64,000 nt of DNA. Source: Nonlabens arenilitoris (GTDB lineage Bacteria; Bacteroidota; Bacteroidia; Flavobacteriales; Flavobacteriaceae). Where the stretch lies: NCBI RefSeq assembly GCF_002954765.1, contig NZ_MTPW01000001.1:1005501-1069500 (forward strand), written 5' to 3'. The translations under genes and the position numbers were made by a program. The notes under the pieces were generated by a model. It ran no database searches and was not told the DNA's origin. It saw nothing but the letters and a program-made list of their open reading frames with translations. Below, in pieces: positions 37,626 through 48,081 of the stretch (position 1 is its first letter; the number at the start of each line of letters is the position of its first letter).

Positions 37626-40442
37626 TTAAAATTTAATACCATAATTTAAGGAAAGTGTAGTTTGCGGACTACGGAATGAGAATGTTCTATTTTCAGTACC
37701 GAAAAATTCATATTCACTTTCTCTATCATCACCTAAAATATTGTCTATTTTAAATCCAATGCTGTGTTTGACAGTTTCACCAAAAGTTTTATTTGCGGTA
37801 AAATTTAATGAATTAAATGGTAGCGTATAAACGTCTGGAATATCTCCAGAACCTACGATTTCCAATGTTCTTCCTTGAACGTTGAAAAAGGCTCCTATTC
37901 TTAAATCGGATTCTGTTTCATAAACTAAACCAGCATTTACTAGATAAGGAGACTGTCCTTGTAATGGTCTAGTATCGTCTAGAGTTTGCCCATCTCTTAA
38001 TGTATCTCGCCTATTATTTTCTTCATCTTCACTATAATTTTGATTAGAATCAATTATAGATACGTTTAAAGTTGCATTAAAGTTTTTAAGTGCAGGGACA
38101 AAACCTAAGTTTTTACGCAATTCTATTTCTGCACCTAGCACTGTTGCGTTTCCTAAGTTAAGGGGCGTGAACTGACCTTCGGCCTCACGTATAAAACTTA
38201 ATTCTATAGGATCTTTAAAATCTTTATAAAAAGTACTGATTGCATAAAAATCACTTCCTTCACCATATTTCTCTAATCTTACATCAAAATTGTTAATATA
38301 AGTTGGCTGTATGTCTCTGTTACCAATAAAGAAGAAGTTAGAAATAGGATCAAAGATTTCAGCCTCTGAAGCCTCTTTAAATGAAGGTCTTGCTGTTGTA
38401 ATAGAGAAAGAACCTCTTAATTTAAAGTTTGAATCCTCATTTAAATCATAGATTAAGTTTAAACTTGGAAATACATCAGCCTTATCAATAAATTTTTCAT
38501 TATCAAAAACTTGACCTTGTTGATTTTGACCATTATATGTTAAATCAAATTTTTCAAATCTTACACCTAAAATTGTTTTTAAACGATTTGTAAGTTGAAA
38601 TTCATCAGATATGTAAGCACTACCAATCGTAATTTGAGAATCAAAGTTATTAGTAATATTAAAATCAGATCTTACCGCCACACCAGAACCAGTATTAGGA
38701 TCATAAATATTATCAGGAGCTAGAATTTCATTTGGGTCACCATTAAAGTTTGAGCTTTGAAAGTTCTGTAAAATAAACGAGTATTGATCTACCGAAAAAT
38801 CACGATTTTTATATGTGAAGCCTGCACCAAACTTAAGCTTAGCACTTTCATTAAACAACTGATGTTTTCTAGTAAAATCTATTCTACTTGCTAAGTTCAA
38901 TTCCTGTAGTTCTCTGTAAAGTCTTGTTGGGTCACCTGCCTCAGATGGCTCAATGGTAGCGGTACTTCCATCAATTCTAAAAGGTGTTGTTCTAAAATCT
39001 TTATCATCTACGCGAGATAAAGTTGGAGATATTTTCCATTCAGTATTCCATGATCCGTCTTTATTATTATGCTCTCCTGAAAGTAATACATTAGTTAACG
39101 CACGCTCAGTGTAAGTAAGCACATCCTTTTTGATTTGATTAGAACTACGCTCTGCATTTTGTTGTGTAATTAACGCAGCATTTGATTCACCATTTTGAAT
39201 GTGAAGTACATTAATTCTATATTTTGAAAATTCAGTTTTATATGTAAGTCCCAATAGACCATTAAGAAGTATATTATTTACACCTACGGCACCTTGCTGG
39301 CTTCTATCCACAGTTGGTGTCAATACAGAAGTATCTGCATTTTTCCTAAAAATTTGTCCATCAACAAAATTTTCATAAAAATCAGTATCATTTTTATAGG
39401 CAAGAGAGGCCGTAAAACCTAAAGAGTTCCCACTATCAAATTTGTACTTATTCCCACCAGAGAAACTAAAACCAAAATTCATAAAACTTTTTTCTCGCAT
39501 TGCTGCAAGTTCGGGATTAAATCGCTGTGTCAACTCTCTCACTAACGATCCATCCTGCTGTAATAGCGGAATGTTAGTTCCTGCAGCAATAGGTGAATCT
39601 CTAGTTCCATCATCAAAACCTAAAAAATCAGTATCACCACCATTATAACTTAAATAATCATCATTAAAGTGCATGTCTGGATTGTATCCTAAACTAAAAC
39701 TTAAAGAATACTCTTCACTAGAAGGAATGTCTTTAGTTAATATGTCTACTATACCACCTGTAAAATCTGCAGTTAAATCTGCAGTAGAAGATTTTTTTAC
39801 CTGAAGATTTTCTAAAACACCTGTCGGAAAAATATCTAATTGTAGTGCATTTTTATCAGGATCTAATCCTGGAACTTCCATACCATTAAGCAGAGTTTTT
39901 GTATATCGATCCCCAAGACCTCTTACATAGACAAATTTTCCATCTTGAACTGATACTCCTGGAACAGCCTTTACAGCACTTGCCACAGAAGATGAACCAG
40001 CTTTTTTTATAGTTTCAGAAGAAAGCCCATCTAGAACTACAGTTGAGTTTTTTTGAACCTCTAGTACTGCCTTTTCAGAGTTTTGTCTTCTGGTCACTGT
40101 TATAACAATGTCATCCAGTGCAGCAGCAGATGCATTTAAAGTTACATCAACAATAGTAACCTCTCCAGCTTTAATAACCACATCGGTAATTTCTTTACTT
40201 GAATAACCTACAAAGGAATAAACAACAGTGTAAGTTCCTGGCTCCATATTGATAGAATATTTCCCATCAAAATCTGTTGAAGCACCATAATTCGTATTCT
40301 TTACGGTAACATTTGCAAATGATAATACATCATCAAAATCACCATCGAGTATTTTACCTGTCAAAGTTCCGGTTTGTCCAAATGATAAGCAACAGCTTAA
40401 AATTATAAAAAAACAAAAAACGCTTTTATTAAAATGTAACAT
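37626..40442 (-). CDS. TonB-dependent outer-membrane receptor with carboxypeptidase-like N-domain
   Basis: About 938 aa from the ATG at 40442. Signal peptide (VFCFFIILSCCLSFGQ), then a CarboxypepD-regulatory-like domain (GTLTGKILDGDFDDVLSFANVTVKNTN), then the plug (SSVASAVKAVPGVSVQDGKFVYVRGLGDRY, split here for length: VASAVKAVPGVSV and VYVRGLGDRY) and a 22-strand barrel ending in TTLSLNYGIKF. It imports large or scarce compounds using TonB energy; the substrate is unknown and no SusD partner is present. The longer start at 40481 would run through the hairpin 40468-40503, so I reject it. It follows the gene at 40520-41791 and probably shares its transcript. Confidence 0.9.
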   Translation of the reverse strand: MLHFNKSVFCFFIILSCCLSFGQTGTLTGKILDGDFDDVLSFANVTVKNTNYGASTDFDGKYSINMEPGTYTVVYSFVGYSSKEITDVVIKAGEVTIVDVTLNASAAALDDIVITVTRRQNSEKAVLEVQKNSTVVLDGLSSETIKKAGSSSVASAVKAVPGVSVQDGKFVYVRGLGDRYTKTLLNGMEVPGLDPDKNALQLDIFPTGVLENLQVKKSSTADLTADFTGGIVDILTKDIPSSEEYSLSFSLGYNPDMHFNDDYLSYNGGDTDFLGFDDGTRDSPIAAGTNIPLLQQDGSLVRELTQRFNPELAAMREKSFMNFGFSFSGGNKYKFDSGNSLGFTASLAYKNDTDFYENFVDGQIFRKNADTSVLTPTVDRSQQGAVGVNNILLNGLLGLTYKTEFSKYRINVLHIQNGESNAALITQQNAERSSNQIKKDVLTYTERALTNVLLSGEHNNKDGSWNTEWKISPTLSRVDDKDFRTTPFRIDGSTATIEPSEAGDPTRLYRELQELNLASRIDFTRKHQLFNESAKLKFGAGFTYKNRDFSVDQYSFILQNFQSSNFNGDPNEILAPDNIYDPNTGSGVAVRSDFNITNNFDSQITIGSAYISDEFQLTNRLKTILGVRFEKFDLTYNGQNQQGQVFDNEKFIDKADVFPSLNLIYDLNEDSNFKLRGSFSITTARPSFKEASEAEIFDPISNFFFIGNRDIQPTYINNFDVRLEKYGEGSDFYAISTFYKDFKDPIELSFIREAEGQFTPLNLGNATVLGAEIELRKNLGFVPALKNFNATLNVSIIDSNQNYSEDEENNRRDTLRDGQTLDDTRPLQGQSPYLVNAGLVYETESDLRIGAFFNVQGRTLEIVGSGDIPDVYTLPFNSLNFTANKTFGETVKHSIGFKIDNILGDDRESEYEFFGTENRTFSFRSPQTTLSLNYGIKF

Positions 40443-40467
40443 TAAAGTGGATTTATTGTTGAATTGC

Positions 40468-40503
40468 AAAATGCCCATCATTAAATAATGATAGGCATTT
40501 TTA
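40468..40503. terminator. Hairpin between the lipoprotein gene and the TonB-receptor gene
   Basis: AAAATGCC-c-ATCATT pairs with AATGAT-a-GGCATTTT around a 4-nt loop, with T residues on both sides. Its downstream edge is 26 nt from the receptor ATG, leaving no room for a promoter, so it probably sets read-through into the receptor gene. Confidence 0.65.
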
Positions 40504-40519
40504 AAAATTTATTTATTGA

Positions 40520-41791
40520 TTAGAATCCTAATCCTGCAGTATTATTTGAGTATGTCCAAGAGAATGCACTTAAAGTAGCACCACCTGAAGTACCAGCACT
40601 TGCCCATGCAGCAGCATCTGCCGTGAAGGTTGTGATAGTTAATTCATCAATATCATTTGATTCATCAGTATCATCACAGTTTTGTGCACATCCTACTTTT
40701 TCAACAAATACGTCGTTTGCAGCAGCAACACCAGCTGGTAAATTAATAGTCCAGTTAGAGAATGATAAATCACCGTTAAGGTAGTTTTGAGAAACAGCAT
40801 TGTTATCTAATTCTACATCGCTACTCGCTTTAAATCCAGTTGCATAAACGTTGTTAGTAGTCCCTTGAGCATTACTTCTGTAATCAGCGTACTCACCGTT
40901 TGGAGTATTTGTGTTTCCAAATATAGTTGCATCATTAATTGTAAAAGAACCTTGTAATGAACCTTCTGGACCATCAATTTCAAACGCATGGTCAGAAATA
41001 TCTCCTAAAACAACACCTACGTTTGTGATAGTTCCTGAATAAGCTTGATCAATATCAATTGAATCATCTCCTACAGCCCATACAAAAAGATTAGAAGCAT
41101 TTACAGTACCACCGAAAAATTCGATACCATCATCTACATTTGCTACTACTTCGATATTAGAAATTGTAGTTCCAGTACCTACACCACCTAAAGTTAAACC
41201 ATTGATTTCATTTCCTTCACCAATATTAGTACCACCGTGACGTATAGAAACATAATTTAATGTTCCACTATTATCCGCAGCGTCAGATCCACCATAAAGC
41301 CCGTTTGTATCACTTGCTGGAATACCTTCTATCTGTAGTGCGCTTACATCACCTCTGAAAGAACTTGGCGCATTTCCTAAAACTATTAATCCACCCCATA
41401 AACCTCTATCATTTTGACCTAGGTTAGTTCCTGTAGTCTGTCCTAAATCAATATTATCTGCAGTACTTGTAAAAACGATAGGCTGAGTTGCCGTACCATT
41501 TGCCTCGATTTTAGCACCTCTTGCTATAATAAGAACAGAAGCGTTTGCACCTTGCCCAGCAAAACCTTTAATAATTGTTCCTGGCTCAATAGTTAAAGTT
41601 GTTCCACTTGTAACAGTTGTACGACCGTTCAAGTTCCATATACGATCATTGGTCAAAGTCATATCTGTGGAGATCACACCTGAGATCTCATTCTCCATAG
41701 TATCTGGACCACTTGTGATATCATCGTCGCCACCACAACTTGTGATTGCAAGAGCAGCAACGGCTAGAATAGAATAAAAAAACTTTTTCAT
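40520..41791 (-). CDS. Exported lipoprotein, predicted right-handed beta-helix
   Basis: 423 aa. Lipoprotein signal SILAVAALAITSCGGDDD with Cys near residue 19, which is a typical lipobox plus the acidic export signal of Bacteroidota surface lipoproteins. The body is rich in short Gly/Asn turns such as TLTIEPGTIIKGFAGQGANASVLII and GLWGGLIVLGNAPSSF, which suggests a parallel beta-helix. No catalytic motif. Pairs of such lipoproteins with TonB receptors are common in Bacteroidota, so it probably captures the substrate at the surface for the receptor downstream. Substrate unknown; the nearby PiT gene allows a phosphate-linked guess only. Confidence 0.8.
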   Translation of the reverse strand: MKKFFYSILAVAALAITSCGGDDDITSGPDTMENEISGVISTDMTLTNDRIWNLNGRTTVTSGTTLTIEPGTIIKGFAGQGANASVLIIARGAKIEANGTATQPIVFTSTADNIDLGQTTGTNLGQNDRGLWGGLIVLGNAPSSFRGDVSALQIEGIPASDTNGLYGGSDAADNSGTLNYVSIRHGGTNIGEGNEINGLTLGGVGTGTTISNIEVVANVDDGIEFFGGTVNASNLFVWAVGDDSIDIDQAYSGTITNVGVVLGDISDHAFEIDGPEGSLQGSFTINDATIFGNTNTPNGEYADYRSNAQGTTNNVYATGFKASSDVELDNNAVSQNYLNGDLSFSNWTINLPAGVAAANDVFVEKVGCAQNCDDTDESNDIDELTITTFTADAAAWASAGTSGGATLSAFSWTYSNNTAGLGF

Positions 41792-41971
41792 TTTGCTTGA
41801 TTTTATAATTTGAGTTTATCAGTGCAAATATTCACTCTTTATACAAAATCGAGGTTAATATAAAATTAACAAAGCTGCTAGTTGTATGAAATTAAGGTTA
41901 AGCACCTACTCCTTATGTTAATTAGGTGTTACTTTAAGAAACCTATTATATTGCAGCCTTAAAGCATCATC

Positions 41972-43306
41972 ATGAATTGGGAAAACCTACTATCCTTAAA
42001 AAGACACGGCGACACAGCACCTAGACCTAGAAAATTACAAGATGAATTACGACTGGGTTTTGAAGTAGACTATGATCGAGTGATATTCTCACAACATTTC
42101 CGTAGTCTACAAGATAAAACACAGGTGATCCCATTAAGCCAGACAGGCTTTGTGCACACGAGATTAACACATAGTCTAGAAGTATCAGTAGTAGGTCGTT
42201 CCCTAGGTCGTATGGCCGGACAGCGCATATTAGAAAAGCATCCTTCATTAGTAGAAGCAGGATATAAAATGCAGGATTTTGGTGCCATCGTTGCGGCTGC
42301 GTCATTGGCTCACGATATCGGTAATCCACCATTCGGTCATAGTGGAGAGAAAGCCATAGGCAGCTATTTCTCTAGTGGAAAAGGAAAGGTTTTTATGGAT
42401 TCGCTTTCGCGAAAGCAACAACAGGACCTCATCGATTATGAAGGAAATGCAAATGGATACCGACTACTCAATCTAGATTCTCCAGGAACTCCAGGCGGCC
42501 TAAGGTTGTCGTATGCTACTTTAGGAGCATTTACTAAGTATCCTAAAGAATCTTTACCGCTAAAACCGACTAATCACATATCCCAAAAAAAGTTTGGTGT
42601 TTTTCAAGCAGATCTAGAACACTTTAAAGATGTCGCTCAAGAGTTAGGAATAAAAAATAATGACGGTAGCATGGAACCATACATGCGCCATCCACTCACC
42701 TATCTGGTTGAAGCTGCAGATGATATTTGTTATACCATTATAGACTTTGAAGACGGAATTAATCTGGGCTGGATTGCTGAAGATTTTGCTCTAGAGTACT
42801 TGATAAATTTAGTACGCAAGAATATTAAGTCTGAAGTCTACTCACAATTAACTTCTACTGCAGAAAGATTAACCTACTTAAGATCACTTGCTATTAATAA
42901 CTTGATTACTGATTGTGTAGATGTATTTATGGATAATGAAGAAGCAATCCTAAATGGCACTTACAAACATGCCCTAACTGACAAGTCCCAGTTTAAACCA
43001 CAAATTGATGATATTCTCGCGATTACTATAGAAAAGGTATATCGTAACGAAGAGGTGATCCAAAAAGAAATCGCTGGTTATAAAATTTTAACTGATATAC
43101 TGCATGCCGTTATTACAGCAACTGTTAATGATCTAGAAGATAATAAATCGATTTATGATAAGCTTATATTAAATACCTGTACAGGATTGCAAGTAAACAC
43201 CTCATCGTTATATGAGCGTATTTTAAATGCTTGTGGTTATGTGGCCTCATTAACTGATAGTAGAGCATTACAACTCTTCAGTGTTATCAATGGATCTATT
43301 AAATAA
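41972..43306 (+). CDS. dgt: Deoxyguanosinetriphosphate triphosphohydrolase (HD-domain)
   Basis: 444 aa. Opening DELRLGFEVDYDRVIFSQHFRSLQDKTQV is the Dgt start, then the HD metal site (FVHTRLTHSLEVSVVGRSLGR and AASLAHDIGNPPFGHSGEKAI), then YLVEAADDICYTIIDFEDGI. It hydrolyses dGTP to deoxyguanosine and triphosphate. Palindrome copy 42403-42416 is read as SLSRK. It is followed after 34 nt by the BNR/T9SS gene. Confidence 0.95.
   Translation: MNWENLLSLKRHGDTAPRPRKLQDELRLGFEVDYDRVIFSQHFRSLQDKTQVIPLSQTGFVHTRLTHSLEVSVVGRSLGRMAGQRILEKHPSLVEAGYKMQDFGAIVAAASLAHDIGNPPFGHSGEKAIGSYFSSGKGKVFMDSLSRKQQQDLIDYEGNANGYRLLNLDSPGTPGGLRLSYATLGAFTKYPKESLPLKPTNHISQKKFGVFQADLEHFKDVAQELGIKNNDGSMEPYMRHPLTYLVEAADDICYTIIDFEDGINLGWIAEDFALEYLINLVRKNIKSEVYSQLTSTAERLTYLRSLAINNLITDCVDVFMDNEEAILNGTYKHALTDKSQFKPQIDDILAITIEKVYRNEEVIQKEIAGYKILTDILHAVITATVNDLEDNKSIYDKLILNTCTGLQVNTSSLYERILNACGYVASLTDSRALQLFSVINGSIK
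42403..42416. repeat. Iterated palindrome inside dgt
   Basis: Perfect core, read in a third frame as SLSRK (MDSLSRKQQQ). Confidence 0.9.
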
Positions 43307-43340
43307 AGAGCTTTTTGTATCTTTAGAAATATAATGTTTT

Positions 43341-46178
43341 ATGAAAAAGTTTATTCTCCTATCTGTAATTGCCGTGACTGCTATAATTGCATTTCTATTT
43401 GTATTCAACTCTACAAAAGATGAGTTGAGCGACATAGCTATTAAAAGACAACAGCACAAAGAATTTCTTGACAATAGTCCATTTAAAGACACAAGAAACC
43501 TTTCTAAAGAGAAACGTAAGAAATTAAGCCTACCACCTAATGCGTATAATGAGAGAGAATGGGAACTAACCATGAATCCTACTTTAGGAATTCCTACTCC
43601 TTTTTTAGTAGAATCAACAACGCCGAGTTTATATACAACACTTGGTGCGCCAGGTAATAATACCACACCATGGCAAGAAAGAGGCCCATTAAATACTGGT
43701 GGTAGAACACGTGTTGTGTTTTTTGACCCTACTGATGTAGGAGCAAATAATGGTGATGGCGTTGATTATAACCGTGTTTTTGCCGGTGGTGTTGGTGGCG
43801 GACTATGGATCAATAATGACATTACCAGCGCTACTTCTTCTTGGACAATTATACCAGGTATTGCTGGTGACTTGAGTGTTAATGCATATGCATTAGACCC
43901 AAATGACTCATCCACCTTTTATATAGGTACAGGAGAACAATATGCACAAGGCGCTGCAATAGGTAATGGTGTTTATAAGACTACAGATGGCGGTAATACT
44001 TGGTCTCAAGTTAACATACAACCAGCAGGATCAGGTACAGTAAGTGGCGGCGGCTCTTTATTTAAGTCAGGATTATTTACCGTTAATGATATCGCCATAA
44101 GAGATGTTAACGGAACTAGCGAAATCTATGTAGGTGTAGGCTCTACTTTTTATGCCGCACCTAATGGCAACATCGCTAATCCTTCAAATATTTTAGGTGC
44201 TCAAAACGCTGGATTATATCGCAGTGTAGATGATGGCGCAACATGGACACGTATTGAAAATCCTGCTTTATCATTTAGTTTTTCTGGACTCACTTTTTAT
44301 GTGTCGCCTAACGATTTTGAAATTGGAGCAGACAATACCTTATTTATGGGATCAATCGCTTCACCAGGTATAGGTCAAGGTGGCGGAAGAATCTATTCTA
44401 GTACTGATGGTATTAACTGGACTCTCGATCAATTTATTGCCTCTACAGATCGTGTTGAACTTGCTACCTCTACTACAAACGCTAACCTTATATATGCAGC
44501 AGTTGATGCAGCAGCTGGAGCAGATTTGTATATCTCAACAGACAAGTTAACTACAATTAATGCCTTAAATGAACCCAATGATGCAGACAACAGCATCTCT
44601 GCAACAGATTTTACTAGAGGTCAAGCATTCTATGACCTTGTGATTGAAGTTGACCCTACAAATGATCAAATCATCTATGCTGGTGGAATCGATTTACACC
44701 GATCTGCAAATGGTGGAAATAATTGGAATCAAATTTCAAAATGGTCAGAAAACCCTAACCTTAATGGATTAAATGTTCCTTTTATTCATGCAGATGTACA
44801 TGCATTAACTTTTAGACCTGGACTTAGTAATGAAGCAATTATAGGGTCAGATGGTGGTGTGTCTTATGCAAGTTCCTTAAGCGGTGCCTTATCATCACCT
44901 AATGCAATAGCCAATAGAAACAATGGTTATAACGTTACTCAATTCTATTACGGTGATATAGCAGACACTGACGTTGCAGATGGAGATGACTTTGCCGGCG
45001 GCACACAAGATAATGGCTCACAACTAACTAACGATGCACCAGCAAATGGATTGACACCATTTTTTGATCCTATAGGTGGAGATGGTGCATATACTAACAT
45101 TGATAAAGATGGAAACTATGTAGTCTTATCAGTTACAGGGCAAACGCATCTCTATGCAGATTACCCAATTTCTCCCGGCAGTACAATCAACTCACTTTTT
45201 GGAACTGGTAGACTTTACGTCATTTCACAAGGTAGTGGTGGTGACTTTATTAACGTAGCAGAACTAGATGAAAATCTAGATGTGTTTTTTGCAAATGGCG
45301 AAACGTTCAATGGCACTAATGGTATTCTCGTTTGTTCTTTAGGACCCAACGCGGCTAATTGTAATACTATTACTAATGGACTAATAAGCACTTCAAGACC
45401 TACTGCTATGAAGGTCTCACCATTTACCACTACATCTACAAAACTATTTTTAGGAACGATAGATTCTAGACTAATAATGGTTGATAATGCAAACACGACC
45501 TCACCTGTCTGGACAGAAATTACAGGATCACAATTTTTAGGCTCAGTGTCTGACATAGAATTTGGGTCCACTGAACAAGAAATCTTAGTGACCATGCACA
45601 ATTATGGTGTCGACAGCGTATGGTATAGTACAGATGGTGGTACCACATGGGCCAGTAAAGAAGGTAACCTACCAGATATACCCGTAAAAACCATTCTTAA
45701 AAACCCATTACTGGCAGAAGAAGTTATCATAGGAACGGAAGAAGGAATTTATGTAACTGGTGATTTTAACAGTACTATCCCAACATGGACCCAAACTAAT
45801 AATGGTATGACTAGTGTCAAGGTGGTTGACCTAGATTTAAGAGTTAGTGACAACACTATACTAGCCTCTACACATGGCCGTGGAATGTTTACAGGACAAT
45901 TCAATACACTAGGATTTGAAGAGTCACAAATCTCTCAAAATAACATAAAACTCTTTCCGACTATAAATAACGGAACGATTAACTTAGTTTCAGGTACGGC
46001 GTTAGATAACGCACAGGTAACTATTTACAATTTAAGTGGTCAAGAAGTTTACCGTGAAAAAATGAACCTTTCTAGTGAGCAACAAAGCCTTTCATTAAAT
46101 CAACCTGCAAGCGGTATTTATATTGTGAATATTAAATCAGGTACTTATCACCAAAGCTTAAAAATGATTATCGAGTAG
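43341..46178 (+). CDS. Exported sortilin/BNR-repeat protein with T9SS type A tail
   Basis: 945 aa. Signal segment FILLSVIAVTAIIAFLFVFN, then a propeller of repeated BNR-like blades with S/T-x-D-x-G-x-x-W motifs, for example YKTTDGGNTWSQVN, YRSVDDGATWTRIE, YSSTDGINWTLDQ, RSANGGNNWNQIS and YSTDGGTTWASKEG. The C-terminus KLFPTINNGTINLVSG ... SGIYIVNIKSG is a T9SS type A sorting domain. Such proteins (VPS10/sortilin or xyloglucanase-like propellers) act at the cell surface; no GH74 catalytic pair was identified. Overlaps the convergent dxs by 11 nt. Function not assigned. Confidence 0.85.
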   Translation: MKKFILLSVIAVTAIIAFLFVFNSTKDELSDIAIKRQQHKEFLDNSPFKDTRNLSKEKRKKLSLPPNAYNEREWELTMNPTLGIPTPFLVESTTPSLYTTLGAPGNNTTPWQERGPLNTGGRTRVVFFDPTDVGANNGDGVDYNRVFAGGVGGGLWINNDITSATSSWTIIPGIAGDLSVNAYALDPNDSSTFYIGTGEQYAQGAAIGNGVYKTTDGGNTWSQVNIQPAGSGTVSGGGSLFKSGLFTVNDIAIRDVNGTSEIYVGVGSTFYAAPNGNIANPSNILGAQNAGLYRSVDDGATWTRIENPALSFSFSGLTFYVSPNDFEIGADNTLFMGSIASPGIGQGGGRIYSSTDGINWTLDQFIASTDRVELATSTTNANLIYAAVDAAAGADLYISTDKLTTINALNEPNDADNSISATDFTRGQAFYDLVIEVDPTNDQIIYAGGIDLHRSANGGNNWNQISKWSENPNLNGLNVPFIHADVHALTFRPGLSNEAIIGSDGGVSYASSLSGALSSPNAIANRNNGYNVTQFYYGDIADTDVADGDDFAGGTQDNGSQLTNDAPANGLTPFFDPIGGDGAYTNIDKDGNYVVLSVTGQTHLYADYPISPGSTINSLFGTGRLYVISQGSGGDFINVAELDENLDVFFANGETFNGTNGILVCSLGPNAANCNTITNGLISTSRPTAMKVSPFTTTSTKLFLGTIDSRLIMVDNANTTSPVWTEITGSQFLGSVSDIEFGSTEQEILVTMHNYGVDSVWYSTDGGTTWASKEGNLPDIPVKTILKNPLLAEEVIIGTEEGIYVTGDFNSTIPTWTQTNNGMTSVKVVDLDLRVSDNTILASTHGRGMFTGQFNTLGFEESQISQNNIKLFPTINNGTINLVSGTALDNAQVTIYNLSGQEVYREKMNLSSEQQSLSLNQPASGIYIVNIKSGTYHQSLKMIIE

Positions 46179-47937
46179 ATAAATCACTGATTAAATTAAA
46201 TACGGTCTCACTATCAATTCCAGCTATTTTATGCAGGTCTTTTGTGGGACCATGTTGTATGAATGCATCTGGGATTCCTAGTTTATAGATGTTGTTTTTA
46301 TACGTTTTCGCGGAAGCGTAATCTACTACCATACTGCCTAATCCACCTATAACGGTTCCATCTTCTATGGTGATAATGTGCTCGTGCTGCTCAAAAATAT
46401 CATCTAACATATCGTGATCAAACGGTTTTAAGAAACGCATATCTACATGAGTGACATCAAGTTCCTCATCACTAATTAAATCATCGATCATTGCTCCTAT
46501 AGAACCTATAGAAAGAAGAGCAATCTTAGTACCTGAATGAATCACACGAGATTGACCAATTGATAGTTTTTGAAAAGGTTGTTGCCAGTTCAATATACGA
46601 CCACGACCACGAGGATACCTGATTGCTATAGGTAATTCAAGACCTAGTTGCGCGGTATACATCATATTCCTCAACTCGATGGTGTCCATAGGTGCAGCGA
46701 TAATTAAATCTGGAATACAATTTAAATAAGCTAGGTCAAAATTCCCATGGTGAGTCGCTCCATCTTGACCTACTAAACCTGCACGATCCAGACAAAAAAC
46801 AACAGGTAGTTTTTGTAATGCTACATCATGAATAACTTGATCATAGGCACGTTGTAAAAAAGTAGAATAAATGTTACAAAAAGGAACTAATCCTTGTGTA
46901 GCCATTCCTGCCGCAAGTGTTACGGCATGCTGCTCTGCGATACCGACATCAAATGCACGATCCGGCATCGCATTCATCATAATCTTCATGGAGCTTCCAG
47001 TAGGCATCGCTGGCGTGATTCCTATGATATTCTTATTTTGATGCGCAAGTTCTACAATCGTATGACCAAAGACATCTTGAAATTTAGGTGGTAATAAGCT
47101 GGTGTCTGCTGGTGTGATATCACCTGTAATTTTATCAAATTTACCGGGCGCGTGATAGCGTACTTGATCAATCTCTGCCTGTTTGAGTCCTTTACCTTTT
47201 GTTGTTCTTACGTGTAAAAGTCTAGGACCTATTAAAGACTTTTGCCTTTCTAGTTCTTCCAGTAATTGAGATAAATCGTGACCATCAATTGGACCTGTAT
47301 AATCAAAATTTAATGATTCAAATATATTATCACGTCCTGTTTCCTTACCTGATTTGGTTTTAGTAAGGTAATCTTTCAATGCACCTACTGCAGGATCTAT
47401 TCCGATAGCATTATCGTTGAGAATGACTAATAAATCTGCACCACTTACTCCTGCATGATTGAGAGCTTCAAATGCCATACCGCTGGCAATACTAGCATCA
47501 CCTACTACAGCAATGTGTTTTCTGTCGATTCCTTTCAACTGGCTAGCCATCGCCATTCCTAGTGCGGCGCTAATTGCGGTTGAACTATGTCCTACTCCAA
47601 AAGTGTCATAAACACTTTCATCTCTTTTAGGAAATCCAGAAATGCCGTTCAAATCTCTGTTCGTATGAAAAACATCACGTCTACCGGTTAATATCTTATG
47701 CCCATAAGCCTGATGACCTACATCCCAAACCAGTAAATCTTCTGGCGTATCAAACTTATAATGCAAGGCGATGGTAAGTTCTACAACACCTAAACTAGCA
47801 CCTAAATGCCCTTCTTTAGTAGCAACTACCTCAATAATAAAATCACGCAATTCTTGAGCAACCTGTGGCAATTGATCAACAGTACAGCCTTTTAAATCGG
47901 TTGATGAGTTGATTTGAGAAAGTAGTGATTGAGACAT
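46168..47937 (-). CDS. dxs: 1-deoxy-D-xylulose-5-phosphate synthase
   Basis: 589 aa. First step of the MEP isoprenoid pathway, joining pyruvate and glyceraldehyde-3-phosphate with thiamine diphosphate. Seen: GHLGASLGVVELTIALHY, WDVGHQAYGHKILTGRR, the ThDP motif GDASIASGMAFEALNHAG with LNDNAIGID, and FDVGIAEQHAVTLAAGMA (catalytic Glu). TACCTTTG at 47949-47942 lies 5 nt upstream of the ATG, so transcription could be leaderless or nearly so. A diverged palindrome lies at 46303-46317. The product would feed the polyprenyl synthase at 27044-28027. Confidence 0.96.
   Translation of the reverse strand: MSQSLLSQINSSTDLKGCTVDQLPQVAQELRDFIIEVVATKEGHLGASLGVVELTIALHYKFDTPEDLLVWDVGHQAYGHKILTGRRDVFHTNRDLNGISGFPKRDESVYDTFGVGHSSTAISAALGMAMASQLKGIDRKHIAVVGDASIASGMAFEALNHAGVSGADLLVILNDNAIGIDPAVGALKDYLTKTKSGKETGRDNIFESLNFDYTGPIDGHDLSQLLEELERQKSLIGPRLLHVRTTKGKGLKQAEIDQVRYHAPGKFDKITGDITPADTSLLPPKFQDVFGHTIVELAHQNKNIIGITPAMPTGSSMKIMMNAMPDRAFDVGIAEQHAVTLAAGMATQGLVPFCNIYSTFLQRAYDQVIHDVALQKLPVVFCLDRAGLVGQDGATHHGNFDLAYLNCIPDLIIAAPMDTIELRNMMYTAQLGLELPIAIRYPRGRGRILNWQQPFQKLSIGQSRVIHSGTKIALLSIGSIGAMIDDLISDEELDVTHVDMRFLKPFDHDMLDDIFEQHEHIITIEDGTVIGGLGSMVVDYASAKTYKNNIYKLGIPDAFIQHGPTKDLHKIAGIDSETVFNLISDLSTR
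46303..46317. repeat. Diverged iterated palindrome inside dxs
   Basis: CGTTTTCGCGGAAGC, two changes from the consensus core; read as Y-A-S-A-K-T. Confidence 0.55.
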
Positions 47938-48044
47938 GGCTCAAAGGTAAGATGAAATATTAATTTGTTGATTTAATGATTTGGTAATTTGTTGGTGAAT
48001 AATAATGATAATTAATAGCTGTCTCAACATTAATTACATGTAAA

Positions 48045-48062
48045 TTGATTTTGATTTTGATT
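48045..48062. repeat. Three tandem TTGATT repeats upstream of tadA
   Basis: Three perfect 6-nt units followed by two degenerate ones, just before the tadA ATG at 48082. Could vary in number, but so short that chance is likely. Confidence 0.4.
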
Positions 48063-48081
48063 TTAGTTTTATTTTTAAATC

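Noticed and set aside
40443..40481. Longer start of the TonB receptor.
   Set aside because: Would be encoded by the terminator hairpin; the signal peptide starts at 40442.
48045..48062. TTGATT tandem repeat as a phase-variation switch for tadA.
   Set aside because: Only three units, in A+T-rich DNA; tadA is a housekeeping gene.
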